47,316 nucleotides of DNA from Limimaricola litoreus. Its GTDB lineage: Bacteria; Pseudomonadota; Alphaproteobacteria; Rhodobacterales; Rhodobacteraceae. The position numbers and the translations under genes were made by a program. The stretch spans positions 1 through 47,316 of the forward strand of contig NZ_JAMYXC010000215.1 of NCBI RefSeq assembly GCF_024159025.1, read 5' to 3'. Of this stretch, positions 18,733 through 27,443 are shown one piece after another (position 1 is the stretch's first letter; each line of letters opens with the position of its first letter). Below the pieces are notes generated by a model. That model was not told where the DNA came from, did no database searches, and was given only the letters and a program-made list of their open reading frames with translations.

Positions 18733-18763
18733 GGGGGCGGCCCCCTCCCCCCGCGCCGCCCCC
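18733..18763 (+). other. Post-binding-protein stem-loop
   Basis: GGGGGCGGC (18733-18741) pairs with GCCGCCCCC (18755-18763), a perfect 9-bp stem starting eight bases after the binding-protein stop. Such hairpins in ABC operons often protect the binding-protein mRNA and lower readthrough into the membrane genes. A like hairpin follows potF at 31219. Confidence 0.55.
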
Positions 18764-18794
18764 GCCCTTCAATCAATCCCGGAGTCACTGGGCC

Positions 18795-19913
18795 ATGGCA
18801 GATACACCGCAGCTCGTGATGGACGAGCGAGTCAAACAGATTTCACCGATGCGCCGCGCGCTGATCCGGCCCGAGCTGGGCGGCATCGTCGGCACCGTGG
18901 CGGTGTTCATCTTCTTCGGCCTCTTCGCCTTCGACAGCGGCATGTTCAACAGCCAGGGCATCATGAACTGGTCCGTCGTCTCGGCGCAGTTCATGATCAT
19001 CGCCGTTGGTGCCTGCCTGCTGATGATCGCGGGGGAATTCGACCTCAGCGTCGGCTCGATGATCGGTTTTGCCGGCATGATGATCGCCATCTTCGGCGTG
19101 ACGCTGGGCTGGCCGATGTGGATCGCGATCCTCGTGACCTTCGCGCTGTGCGTCTCGATCGGCGCGCTCAACGGTTTCATCGTGGTGCGCACCGGGCTGC
19201 CGAGCTTCATCGTGACGCTGGCCTTCCTGTTCATCCTGCGCGGCTTCACGATCTTTCTGCCGCAGACGATCGAGCGCAAGACCATCATCGGCGGCATCCG
19301 CGAGGCGGCCGAGGGCGACTGGCTCGCCAATCTCTTCGGCGGCACCATCGGCAAGGGCTTTTTCACCTGGATGGGCGAGGCCGGAATGATCGCCACCTTC
19401 GAGCGCGGCACGCGTGAGGGCCAGCCCGTGGTCGACGGCATCCCGATGCTGATCGTCTGGGCGCTCGGCCTCGTCTTGGTGGGCCACGTGCTGCTGACGC
19501 GCACCCGCTTCGGCAACTGGATCTTCGCCGCGGGCGGCGACGCGGAGGCCGCGCGCAACTCGGGCGTGCCGGTCAACCGGGTCAAGATCACCATGTTCAT
19601 GTTCACCGCCTTCTGCGCCACCGTCTTCGCCGCCTGCCAGGTGATGGAGTTCGGCTCGGCCGGTGCCGACCGCGGCCTTCTCAAGGAATTCGAGGCGATC
19701 ATTGCGGTGGTCATCGGCGGCGCGCTGCTGACGGGCGGCTACGGTTCGGTCATCGGGGCCGCCCTGGGCGCGCTGATCTTCGGCGTGGTCCAGCAGGGGC
19801 TGTTCTTCGCGGGCGTCGAAAGCTCGCTGTTCCGGGTGTTCCTCGGGGTGATCCTGCTCTTCGCCGTTATCCTCAACACCTATATCCGCCGCATCATTAC
19901 CGGAGAGCGCTGA
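18795..19913 (+). CDS. ABC importer permease (inositol/sugar, RbsC/FrcC family)
   Basis: This 372-residue inner-membrane permease of the BPD_transp_2 family has about ten hydrophobic segments. Typical pieces are [67 protein letters not shown] and [34 protein letters not shown] soluble loop of about 50 residues around residues 160-215 ([17 protein letters not shown]...) is longer than in RbsC. GGAG lies ten bases before ATG 18795. One base separates its stop from the ATPase start. Confidence 0.92.
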   Translation: MADTPQLVMDERVKQISPMRRALIRPELGGIVGTVAVFIFFGLFAFDSGMFNSQGIMNWSVVSAQFMIIAVGACLLMIAGEFDLSVGSMIGFAGMMIAIFGVTLGWPMWIAILVTFALCVSIGALNGFIVVRTGLPSFIVTLAFLFILRGFTIFLPQTIERKTIIGGIREAAEGDWLANLFGGTIGKGFFTWMGEAGMIATFERGTREGQPVVDGIPMLIVWALGLVLVGHVLLTRTRFGNWIFAAGGDAEAARNSGVPVNRVKITMFMFTAFCATVFAACQVMEFGSAGADRGLLKEFEAIIAVVIGGALLTGGYGSVIGAALGALIFGVVQQGLFFAGVESSLFRVFLGVILLFAVILNTYIRRIITGER

Positions 19914-19914
19914 G

Positions 19915-20694
19915 ATGTCCGATCCCCTGATCCAGATGAAGAACATCGAAAAGCATTTCGGCTCGGTCATCGCGCTCGCCGGCGTCTCGGTCGATATCCA
20001 TGCCGGGGAATGCCACTGCCTTCTGGGCGACAACGGCGCGGGCAAGTCGACCTTCATCAAGACGCTCTCGGGCGTGCACAAGCCGACCAAGGGCGAGATC
20101 CTGTTCGAAGGGCGCGACATGCACTTCGCCGATCCGCGCGACGCCATCGCCGCCGGGATCGCCACCGTGCACCAGCATCTCGCCATGATCCCGCTGATGT
20201 CGGTGAGCCGCAACTTCTTCATGGGCAACGAGCCGGTGCGCAAGGTCGGGCCCTTCTCCTTCTTCGACCATGATCTCGCCAACCGCACGACCATGACCGA
20301 GATGGAGAAGATGGGCATCGTGCTGCGCGGCCCCGATCAGGCGGTCGGCACGCTCTCGGGCGGAGAGCGCCAGACCGTCGCCATCGCCCGCGCGGTGCAT
20401 TTCGGCGCCCGCGTGCTGATCCTCGACGAGCCGACCTCGGCCTTGGGCGTGCGCCAGACCGCCAACGTGCTCGCCACCATCGACAAGGTCCGCAAGCAGG
20501 GCGTGGCTGTGGTCTTCATCACCCACAACGTGCGCCATGCCATGGCGGTGGGCGACCGCTTCACCGTGCTCAACCGGGGCCGCACCTATGGCACCGCCAA
20601 GCGCGGCGAGATCACGCCCGAGGAGCTGCAGGACATGATGGCGGGCGGCCAGGAGCTGGCGACGCTGGAAGGGAGCCTCGGCACCACCGTCTGA
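19915..20694 (+). CDS. ABC importer ATP-binding protein (single NBD)
   Basis: This 259-residue ATPase energises the importer. Walker [10 protein letters not shown] is at residues 38-46. The Q-loop region, signature [14 protein letters not shown], Walker [13 protein letters not shown] and switch His in FITHNVRHA follow. RbsA/MglA partners usually carry two such domains in about 500 residues; this is a one-domain FrcA-type subunit, so it should act as a homodimer. It ends the importer operon; a strong hairpin follows at 20725. Confidence 0.93.
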   Translation: MSDPLIQMKNIEKHFGSVIALAGVSVDIHAGECHCLLGDNGAGKSTFIKTLSGVHKPTKGEILFEGRDMHFADPRDAIAAGIATVHQHLAMIPLMSVSRNFFMGNEPVRKVGPFSFFDHDLANRTTMTEMEKMGIVLRGPDQAVGTLSGGERQTVAIARAVHFGARVLILDEPTSALGVRQTANVLATIDKVRKQGVAVVFITHNVRHAMAVGDRFTVLNRGRTYGTAKRGEITPEELQDMMAGGQELATLEGSLGTTV

Positions 20695-20724
20695 CCGGCG
20701 CGACGGCGGAACGGTTTTCTCGCG

Positions 20725-20761
20725 AGCAGGGGCGACGGGTGCCGGACCCGTCGCCCCTGCT
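20725..20761. terminator. 16-bp perfect stem-loop after the inositol importer
   Basis: AGCAGGGGCGACGGGT (20725-20740) pairs without mismatch with ACCCGTCGCCCCTGCT (20746-20761) around the loop GCCGG. It lies 30 bp past the ATPase stop. There is no T-tract, but as the most stable stem seen in the window it is a good operon end for the importer. From 20762 to 20888 nothing else was recognised. Confidence 0.7.
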
Positions 20762-20888
20762 GCGTTCCACGCATCGGCTTTGCGAAGCCGGATCGGGTCA
20801 CGGCAGCCCTTCCGCCGCAGCCACATGCACCGTCGCACCCTAATGCATTTCGAAAGATCGGCCTGCGGTATTTTCAATATTCAAATCT

Positions 20889-20901
20889 TTCATCCGATGA
20901 A
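20889..20901. promoter_or_regulatory. Candidate MarR operator TTCATCCGATGAA
   Basis: A 6+1+6 inverted repeat lies 38 bp before the chosen marR start in an A+T-rich patch that also holds two direct TTCAA repeats (near 20874-20885). Autorepression by the MarR protein is typical of such pump operons. Assignment is by position only. Confidence 0.45.
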
Positions 20902-20939
20902 GTAACTCTTCGCGCATGAGTCGGAGACGAGGCAGGCGG

Positions 20940-21395
20940 ATGAGCGAAGGCGACGAGATCGACGGCGGGGGCGGCGACATGCTGCTCGGGGTGGCGCTGC
21001 TCTACTGGGCGCTGCACGAGCGGCTCGAACGCCTTGAGCCGGAGCTGTCCAAGCAGGAGCACCTGTTTCTCGTGCGGCTGTCGGCCCCGCGCCGGATGGG
21101 CGATCTGGCGCGGCTGATGCAGGCGTTGCCCTCGACCGTCACCGCGCTGGCCGACGGGCTGGAGGCGCGCGGGCTGATCGCGCGCCGCCGCGACCCCGAG
21201 GACCGCCGCGTCTGGCTTTTGGATCTGACCGAGGCGGGCCGCGCGCGGCGCGAGGACATGCTCGCCCATGCCGATCGCGCCATACGCGAGGCCACCGGCC
21301 TGCCCGAGGCCGATCTCGACCGCTTCGCCGCGCTGCTCACCCGTATCCGCCACCACATCCGGGCCGATGGCCTGCCAAAGGGATTGCCGTTTTGA
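20940..21395 (+). CDS. MarR-family transcriptional regulator
   Basis: This 151-residue winged-helix repressor has LSKQEHLFLVRLSAPRRMGDLARLM as recognition-helix region and ARRRDPEDRRVWLLDLTEAGRARR as the wing (DxRxxxxxLT). ATG 20940 follows GAGGCAGGCGG; ATG 20916 would add eight arginine-rich residues. It is the first gene of the RND pump operon and overlaps the next gene's TTG start as TTGA, so its level is tied to the pump's. Its ligand is unknown. Confidence 0.88.
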   Translation: MSEGDEIDGGGGDMLLGVALLYWALHERLERLEPELSKQEHLFLVRLSAPRRMGDLARLMQALPSTVTALADGLEARGLIARRRDPEDRRVWLLDLTEAGRARREDMLAHADRAIREATGLPEADLDRFAALLTRIRHHIRADGLPKGLPF

Positions 21396-22432
21396 CCCGT
21401 TTCATTGCCCTGTTGCTCATCCTGCTGCCCCTGTCGCTCACGGCGCAGGAGGCCCCGCCCCGCCCGGTCAAGCTGATGGTGCTCGGCACGGCCGACACCG
21501 CGCTGACCCGCGAATTCTATGGCCAGGTCGCGGCGCGGCAGACTGTCGACATCGCCTTTCAGGTCGGCGGGCAGCTGGTCGAGTTCCCGGTGATCGAGGG
21601 CCAGACCCTGCCCGAGGGCGATCTCGTCGCCCGGCTCGACCCCGAGCCCTTCGAGCTGGCGCTGGAACAGGCAAAGCTCAGGCAGGCGCAGGCCCGGCGC
21701 GATCTCGACCGCTTGACGCAGCTCAGCCGCTCCACCGTGAGCGAGGCGGCGCAGGAAGACGCGCGCACCAATGCCGAGCTGGCCGAGGTGGCGCTGCGCG
21801 ATGCCGAACGCGCGCTCTCCAAGGCGACGCTGCATGCGCCGTTCGAGGCGCTGGTGGCCGAGCGGCTGGTCGCGAATTTCACCACCCTTGCGGTCGGCAC
21901 GCCGATCGTGCGGCTGCACGACATGTCCGAACTCAGGGTCGAGGTCGAGGTGCCCGAGATCCTGTTCCAGCGCGCCGGGCGCGAGACCGATGTCGAGATC
22001 ACCGCGCGCCTGCCCGGCCGCGCCGAAACCTATCCGCTCGAAATCCGCGAATACACCTCCGACGCCACCGCTGTCGGCCAGAGCTTCGGCCTGACCCTCG
22101 CCTTCGACCCCGAAACCGCGCCAGACGTGCTGCCCGGCTCCTCGGTCACGGTCACCGCGCGGCTGGCAGAAGCCGCAACCGGCCTGCCGGTGCCGACCGC
22201 GGCGTTGGTGCCTGCACCGGACGGCAGCGTCTCGGTCATGCGCTTTGCGCCCGACGAAGGGACCGACGACCTGGGCCATGTCACGCGGACACCGGTCGAG
22301 GTCGAGGTGGCCGATGACGGCGGCTTCGTGATCACGGGCGGTCTCGCGCCAGGGGCCGAGATCGTCGCCGCCGGGGCGGCCACGCTCGATGACGGCGCGG
22401 CGGTGCGTCGCTTCACCGGCTTTCCGCAGTAA
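21392..22432 (+). CDS. RND efflux periplasmic adaptor (HlyD/AcrA family)
   Basis: This 346-residue membrane fusion protein links the RND pump to an outer-membrane channel. It starts with a signal peptide MTRFIALLLILLPLSLTAQ. A lipoyl-like part (VDIAFQVGGQLVEFPVIEGQ), a coiled-coil hairpin (LEQAKLRQAQARRDLDRLTQL ... TNAELAEVALRDAERALSKA) and beta-barrel follow. The start is TTG at 21392, overlapping the marR stop; no later start keeps the signal peptide. No outer-membrane factor gene is adjacent, so the pump must use one encoded elsewhere. Confidence 0.92.
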   Translation: MTRFIALLLILLPLSLTAQEAPPRPVKLMVLGTADTALTREFYGQVAARQTVDIAFQVGGQLVEFPVIEGQTLPEGDLVARLDPEPFELALEQAKLRQAQARRDLDRLTQLSRSTVSEAAQEDARTNAELAEVALRDAERALSKATLHAPFEALVAERLVANFTTLAVGTPIVRLHDMSELRVEVEVPEILFQRAGRETDVEITARLPGRAETYPLEIREYTSDATAVGQSFGLTLAFDPETAPDVLPGSSVTVTARLAEAATGLPVPTAALVPAPDGSVSVMRFAPDEGTDDLGHVTRTPVEVEVADDGGFVITGGLAPGAEIVAAGAATLDDGAAVRRFTGFPQ

Positions 22433-22444
22433 GGGGCAGGACAG

Positions 22445-25400
22445 ATGACCATCGCGCGCGCCTCCATCGAAAAACCGATCCTGACATGGCTGCTGATCCT
22501 CGGCTGCCTGTTCGGCGGCCTGTGGGGCTTTGCCACGCTGGGCCGGCTCGAAGACCCGGCCTTCACCATCAAGCAGGCGGTGATTTCCACCAGCTATCCC
22601 GGCGCCTCGGCCGAACAGGTCGCGCGAGAGGTCTCCGAGCCGCTCGAATCCGCGATCCAGCAGATGGGCGAGATCGACCGGATCACCTCGGTGAACCGGC
22701 CCAATCACTCTCTGATCGAGGTCGAGGTGAAATCGACCTATGGCGGCGAGGCCCTGCCCGACATCTGGACCAAGTTGCGCGCACGGGTGAACGATGCCGC
22801 CCGCAGCCTGCCCTCGGGCGTCGGTGACCCGGTGGTCAACGACAGCTTCGGCGACGTGTTCGGGCTTTACTACGCCGTCACCGCGCCGGGCTATTCGGAT
22901 GCCGAGATCCACCGCCTCGCCAATTGGCTGCGGCGCGAGCTTCTGGCGGTCGAAGGGGTGGCGGATGTCGATCTCGCCGGTCTGCCGCAGGAGGCGATCT
23001 TCGTCGAGCCGGAGCTTGCGCTTTCGGTGGCGCAGAACCTGCCCGCGCAGGCGGTGGTCGGCGCGCTGGCCTCGGCGGATTCGGTCGTGCCCGCGGGCTC
23101 GACCGAGTCCAACGGTCAGAGGGTGCTGATCGAAGCGCCCGAGGGCTCCGACAGCGTCTCGGAGATCTCCGGCCTCTCGGTCGGCGTCGGCGGCGAGGTG
23201 CTCAACCTCTACGACGTGGCTCAGGTGCATCGCGGCCGGGTCGAACAGCCCTCGCTGATCCTGCGCCACGACGGGACGGAGGCCTTCACCTTCGGCGTGG
23301 CGGGGCTCTCCACCGAGAACATCGTCGCCGTCGGCCACCGCGTCGACGACCGCCTCGCCGAGCTTTTCGCCGAGATTCCGGCGGGCGTTTCTCTGGAGCC
23401 GATCTATCAGCAGCATCTCGTAGTCGAGGAGGCGTCGAACGCCTTTCTGGTGAACCTCGCCATGTCGGTCGCCATCGTGGTGGCGGTGCTGGCGCTGTTC
23501 ATGGGCTGGCGCGCTGCGGTGGTGGTCGGCGCGACCTTGCTGCTCACCGTGGTCGGCACGCTGTTCTTCATGGCCGTTTTCGCGATCGAGATGGAGCGCA
23601 TTTCGCTCGGCGCGCTGATCATCGCCATGGGCATGCTGGTCGACAACGCCATCGTCGTGGCCGAAGGGATGCAGATCTCCATGCAGGGGGGCAAATCCTC
23701 GCGCGAGGCGGCGGCCGAGACGGCCGGCAAGACGCAGATCCCGCTCCTGGGCGCCACGGTGATCGGCATCATGGCCTTCGCGGGCATTGGCCTCTCGCCG
23801 GATGCGACGGGCGAATTCATGTTCTCGCTCTTCGCGGTCATCGGCATTTCGTTGCTGCTGAGCTGGGTGCTGGCGATCACGGTGACGCCGCTTCTGGGGC
23901 ATTACCTGTTCAAGCGGGGCACGGCGGGCGGTGCGGGCGCCTATGACGGCGCGCTGTTTCGCGGCTATGCGGCGGTGCTGCGCGGTGCCATCACCGCCCG
24001 CTGGCTGGTGATCCCGGCGCTGGTGGCGATCACCGTCGTGTGCTTCGCGGGCTTCGGCCAGATCCGGCAGCAGTTCTTTCCGAACTCCAACACGCCGCTG
24101 TTCTTCGTGCATTACAAGCTGCCCCAAGGCAGCACGATCCACCAGACAGCGCAGGATCTCGCGCTGGTCGAGGACTGGCTCTCGGAGCGCGAGGAGGTGG
24201 TCTCATACACCAGCTACGCCGGTCAGGGTGCGACACGTTTCATGCTCACCTATGCCGCCGAGAAGGCCAATCCGAGCTATGGCCACATGATCATCCGCAC
24301 CGATAACATCGAGGAAATCCCGGCGCTGCAGGAGGACCTCGAAGCGTTTGGCCGCGCAGCACTTCCCGCGGGCGAGTTCCGCACGCGGCGGCTGGTCTTC
24401 GGCCCCGGCGGCGGCGATCCGATCGAGGCGCGCATCTCCGGCCCCGATCCGGCGGTCCTGCGCGAGATCGGCGACGAGATCATCGCGGCCCTGCAAGAGG
24501 CCTCGCCCGACATTCTCAATCCGCGCACCGACTGGCGCGAGCCCGAACTGGTGCTGCGCCCCGATTATGCGACCGACCGCGCGCAAAGCGCGGGCATCAG
24601 CCGTGACGATGTGGCCGCTGCGCTGCGCTTTGCCACTGACGGCGTGGCGGGCGGCGTCTACCGCGAGGGCGACCGGCTCATCCCGATCACCGTGCGCCTG
24701 CCGCGCGACGCCACCAGCGACCTGCGCGACCAGCCGGTCTGGTCCGAAACAGGGCAGCATTTCCTGCCCATCGAGCAGGTGATCGACGGCCTGGGCTACG
24801 AGGTGCAGAACACTTTGGTGCATCGCCGCGACCGGGTGCCGACGCTCACCGTCGGCGCGGACATCCCGCCCGAGCGCACCGCGGCGGAGGTCTTCGCGCA
24901 GGTCCGCGCGGCGGTGGAGGCGATCGAGGTGCCACCGGGCTATGCGCTCGACTGGGGCGGCGAGTTCGAGGCCTCGGGCGATGCGCAGGAAAGCCTCGGC
25001 CGCCAGCTGCCGCTGAGCCTTCTGGTGATGGTGCTGATCTCGGTGCTGCTGTTCAACGCGATCAAGCAGCCGATCATCATCTGGCTTCTGGTGCCGATGT
25101 CGGTCAACGGCGTGGTGATCGGGCTTCTGGGCACCGGGCTGCCCTTCACCTTCACCGCACTTCTAGGCCTGCTGTCGCTCTCGGGGATGCTGATCAAGAA
25201 CGGCATCGTGCTGGTCGAGGAGATCGACCTCGTGCGCGCCGAAGGGGTCGAGCTGCGCGAGGCGATCGTCACGGCCTGCGTCTCGCGCCTGCGGCCCGTG
25301 GTGCTGGCGGCGGCGACGACGATCCTCGGCATGCTGCCGCTCTTGTCGGATGCCTTCTTCGTCTCGATGGCGGTGACGATCATGGGCGGTCTGGCCTTTG

Positions 25401-25501
25401 CCAGCGTGTTGACGCTGATCGCGGCACCGGTGTTCTACTATGTCTTCTTCGCCCGCTCGGAGGCGCGGGCGAAGCGACAGGCGCAGGCCCTGCCCGCCTG
25501 A
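22445..25501 (+). CDS. RND efflux pump inner-membrane transporter (AcrB/MexB superfamily)
   Basis: This 1018-residue proton-driven pump has the usual 12-TM, two-porter-loop plan. The start reads MTIARASIEKPILTWLLILGC. TM4 carries GALIIAMGMLVDNAIVVAEGM, with one Asp kept and Asn at the place of the second Asp of classic HAE1 pumps, a variant frequent among uncharacterised alphaproteobacterial RND proteins. TM segments of the second half include PIIIWLLVPMSVNGVVIGLLG and AATTILGMLPLL. GGGGCAGGACAG precedes ATG 22445, 12 bp after the adaptor. Substrate unknown. Confidence 0.93.
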   Translation: MTIARASIEKPILTWLLILGCLFGGLWGFATLGRLEDPAFTIKQAVISTSYPGASAEQVAREVSEPLESAIQQMGEIDRITSVNRPNHSLIEVEVKSTYGGEALPDIWTKLRARVNDAARSLPSGVGDPVVNDSFGDVFGLYYAVTAPGYSDAEIHRLANWLRRELLAVEGVADVDLAGLPQEAIFVEPELALSVAQNLPAQAVVGALASADSVVPAGSTESNGQRVLIEAPEGSDSVSEISGLSVGVGGEVLNLYDVAQVHRGRVEQPSLILRHDGTEAFTFGVAGLSTENIVAVGHRVDDRLAELFAEIPAGVSLEPIYQQHLVVEEASNAFLVNLAMSVAIVVAVLALFMGWRAAVVVGATLLLTVVGTLFFMAVFAIEMERISLGALIIAMGMLVDNAIVVAEGMQISMQGGKSSREAAAETAGKTQIPLLGATVIGIMAFAGIGLSPDATGEFMFSLFAVIGISLLLSWVLAITVTPLLGHYLFKRGTAGGAGAYDGALFRGYAAVLRGAITARWLVIPALVAITVVCFAGFGQIRQQFFPNSNTPLFFVHYKLPQGSTIHQTAQDLALVEDWLSEREEVVSYTSYAGQGATRFMLTYAAEKANPSYGHMIIRTDNIEEIPALQEDLEAFGRAALPAGEFRTRRLVFGPGGGDPIEARISGPDPAVLREIGDEIIAALQEASPDILNPRTDWREPELVLRPDYATDRAQSAGISRDDVAAALRFATDGVAGGVYREGDRLIPITVRLPRDATSDLRDQPVWSETGQHFLPIEQVIDGLGYEVQNTLVHRRDRVPTLTVGADIPPERTAAEVFAQVRAAVEAIEVPPGYALDWGGEFEASGDAQESLGRQLPLSLLVMVLISVLLFNAIKQPIIIWLLVPMSVNGVVIGLLGTGLPFTFTALLGLLSLSGMLIKNGIVLVEEIDLVRAEGVELREAIVTACVSRLRPVVLAAATTILGMLPLLSDAFFVSMAVTIMGGLAFASVLTLIAAPVFYYVFFARSEARAKRQAQALPA

Positions 25502-25557
25502 TGCGGGGCCAGATCGCCACGCAGACCAGGCCGAGATGCGCGCCGCTCCTGGTGGCG

Positions 25558-25647
25558 GAAGGCCTGCGCCGGATCGGCGCCGGAGACGAAGTGCTTTGTG
25601 CCGTTGATCACCCAATAGCCGCCCTCGCGGGTCGCGGTGCATTCCAT
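25558..25647 (-). pseudogene. Acyl-CoA dehydrogenase remnant
   Basis: On the minus strand this stretch reads MECTATREGGYWVINGTKHF then VSGADPAQAF, which matches the middle-domain core of acyl-CoA dehydrogenases (substrate and FAD-contacting beta-domain). Neither the N-terminal helical domain nor the C-terminal catalytic domain is present: the frame upstream is non-homologous or stops and the pump gene abuts downstream. The 365-bp gap 25502-25866 therefore holds only this fragment, a sign of an ancient deletion or insertion between the pump operon and the Crp/Fnr gene. Confidence 0.7.
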
Positions 25648-25866
25648 GCCGCGCTCGGCGGGAAAAGGGTAGTGTTCTAGATGCGCTTTCCCTGGTGCGA
25701 AGCCTGCACGCCCGAAGCCGGGGGGATCGTGGATCACCATCGGCGAAAGAGAGGATTGGATCCGGGCCGGAGATTCCGATAGGTTGCAACGATCGGTCGC
25801 CGAACTTTTCGGGCGTGGCCGCCGGGAGCCTTGGATTTTTCTCGCCCCCACTCGAGAGGACGCCGC

Positions 25867-26580
25867 ATGACCCCCGACCCCTTTGACGCAAACCTACTGC
25901 TTGCAAGCTTGCCCGCTTCCGCGCTTGCCAGGCTGCGCGATGCGTTCAGCTTCGTCGAACTGCCGGTAAAGATGACGCTCGAACGCCGCAACATGCCGCT
26001 GGAGCATGTGTATTTCCCGACCAGCGGCATCGTCTCGATCGTGTCGAGCGAAAAGGGCGGGCTCAACATCGAGGCGGCGCTCGTGGGACGCGAAGGCATG
26101 ACCGGGCTGCCGCTGGTGCTCGGCGACGACCGGAGCGCCGCCGAGGTGATCATGCAGGTTCCCGGTGCGGGATGGCGGCTGGAGGCGCGGGCGCTCGGGC
26201 AACTTATGGAAGACCGCAACTGCCGCGACCGGCTCTCGCGGTACGTACACGCGGTGATGATCCAGATTCAGGGCACGGCGCTGGCCTATGGGCGGGGCAC
26301 GCTGACGAGCTGCCTCGCACGCTGGCTGCTGATGTGCCACGACCGGGTGCAGGGCGACGAGCTGCCGCTGACCCATGAATTCATGGCCTTGATGCTGGGG
26401 GTGCGCCGCTCGGGCGTGACGGTGGCCCTGCACGATCTGGAAGGTCGCGGGCTGATCCGGTCGCTCCGTGGCCGGGTGCTGATCCGCGACCGCGAGGGGC
26501 TCATGGCTGTCACCGGCGGCCTTTATGGCGGGCCGGAGGCGCATTACCGCCGATTGATGTCGCAAGATCAGCCGGCCTGA
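25867..26580 (+). CDS. Crp/Fnr-family transcriptional regulator
   Basis: This 237-residue protein has an N-terminal cyclic-nucleotide-binding-like beta-roll (VYFPTSGIVSIVSSEKGGLNIEAALVGREGMTGLPLVLG) and a C-terminal winged helix (THEFMALMLGVRRSGVTVALHDLEGRGLIRSLRGRVLIRDREGL). It has no Fnr cysteine cluster at the N-terminus, so it does not bind a 4Fe-4S oxygen sensor there. The residues for cAMP binding are not convincing. ATG 25867 follows GAGAGGA. It stands alone, convergent with the GntR gene; its target is unknown. Confidence 0.88.
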   Translation: MTPDPFDANLLLASLPASALARLRDAFSFVELPVKMTLERRNMPLEHVYFPTSGIVSIVSSEKGGLNIEAALVGREGMTGLPLVLGDDRSAAEVIMQVPGAGWRLEARALGQLMEDRNCRDRLSRYVHAVMIQIQGTALAYGRGTLTSCLARWLLMCHDRVQGDELPLTHEFMALMLGVRRSGVTVALHDLEGRGLIRSLRGRVLIRDREGLMAVTGGLYGGPEAHYRRLMSQDQPA

Positions 26581-26619
26581 GAAAGGACGGCGCGAGCCGC
26601 CCGAGATGACGGAGGGGGC

Positions 26620-27330
26620 CTACATCCAGCCCGCCGCGGGATGCGTTTCGCTCTCGGGCTGACCCGCCTGCAACACCTCCCGCCCGGCGCGGCCGATGCC
26701 GTCCTCGATATCCGCCTCGATCGCCAGCGCGAGCGCCGCGGCATCGCGCTCGCGCAGCGCGGTCAGGATCTCCTTGTGGCGGTCGATCAGGTAGAACTGC
26801 TCGAGCGCCCGGATCATCTGCCGCTGGAACGGCCCGAGCTGCAGCCAGACGCTCTCGATCACCGGCAGGACCGTCTGGTGCGGGTTCGCCGTGTAGAGCA
26901 CCCGGTGAAACTCGTGGTTCGAAATGGTGAGCGCGTCCAGATCGCGGCTTTGGATATAGTCGTCCATCCGGTCGTCGATCGCGCGCATCCGGTCGATCAG
27001 AACTTCCGAGACGAAAGGCAAGGCGCGCCGCGCGGCGTGGCATTCGAGCGTCATGCGCAGGCGCAGGATCTCCTCGAGCCGGGGCGCGGTCATCACCGGG
27101 ATCGAGATCCGGCGATTGCCCAAAAGCTCGATCGCGCGCTCCGAACTCAGGCGGCGCAACGCCTCGCGCACCGGGGTGGGCGAAAGCTCCAGATACTCTG
27201 CCAGCCCCCGGATCGTCAGGGTGCTCTCGGGCTGCACGGCACCGACCATGATCGCGTTTCTCAGACGCGCATGGACGTATTCCTGCGTGGTCATGGCCGG
27301 ATGACGATAAATTTCGGGCAGGTCGAACAT
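26620..27330 (-). CDS. GntR-family (FCD) regulator, divergent from polyamine operon
   Basis: This 236-residue regulator has a GntR winged helix (LRNAIMVGAVQPESTLTIRGLAEYLELSPTPVREALRRLSSERAIEL) and an FCD ligand domain with its metal-binding histidines (HEFHRVLY; HKEIL). The chosen ATG 27330 gives the usual short N-terminus; a GTG start at 27375 would add 15 residues. It diverges from the glutamylpolyamine synthetase gene over about 110 bp and most likely controls that operon in response to a polyamine or its breakdown product. Confidence 0.85.
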   Translation of the reverse strand: MFDLPEIYRHPAMTTQEYVHARLRNAIMVGAVQPESTLTIRGLAEYLELSPTPVREALRRLSSERAIELLGNRRISIPVMTAPRLEEILRLRMTLECHAARRALPFVSEVLIDRMRAIDDRMDDYIQSRDLDALTISNHEFHRVLYTANPHQTVLPVIESVWLQLGPFQRQMIRALEQFYLIDRHKEILTALRERDAAALALAIEADIEDGIGRAGREVLQAGQPESETHPAAGWM

Positions 27331-27443
27331 TGGCGTCTCGATCGGTCCTAAAGCGGAATACGGTGTGATTGACACATGAAGAAAATGATGCCTTTCTCAA
27401 AAATGATATCACATAAAGCAGAATAGTATACCGCAGGATGCCC
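27331..27443. promoter_or_regulatory. Divergent promoter between GntR gene and polyamine operon
   Basis: The gap is A+T-rich compared with its surroundings. It contains TGATATCA (27400-27410 region) and GTATAC (27426-27431), small palindromes of the sort bound by GntR/FCD proteins. No exact repeated operator is visible, so the sites are only candidates. Confidence 0.35.

Noticed and set aside
21002-24142. Very long minus-strand open frame (1046 codons)
   Set aside because: It is antisense to the MarR, adaptor and RND genes, has a low-complexity D/R/H-rich translation without motifs, and reflects the GC-rich codon pattern of the real genes.
25786-25793. GGTTGCAA half-site like the inositol operator
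   Set aside because: It is only a half-site with no inverted partner and lies far from inositol genes, so it is likely chance.
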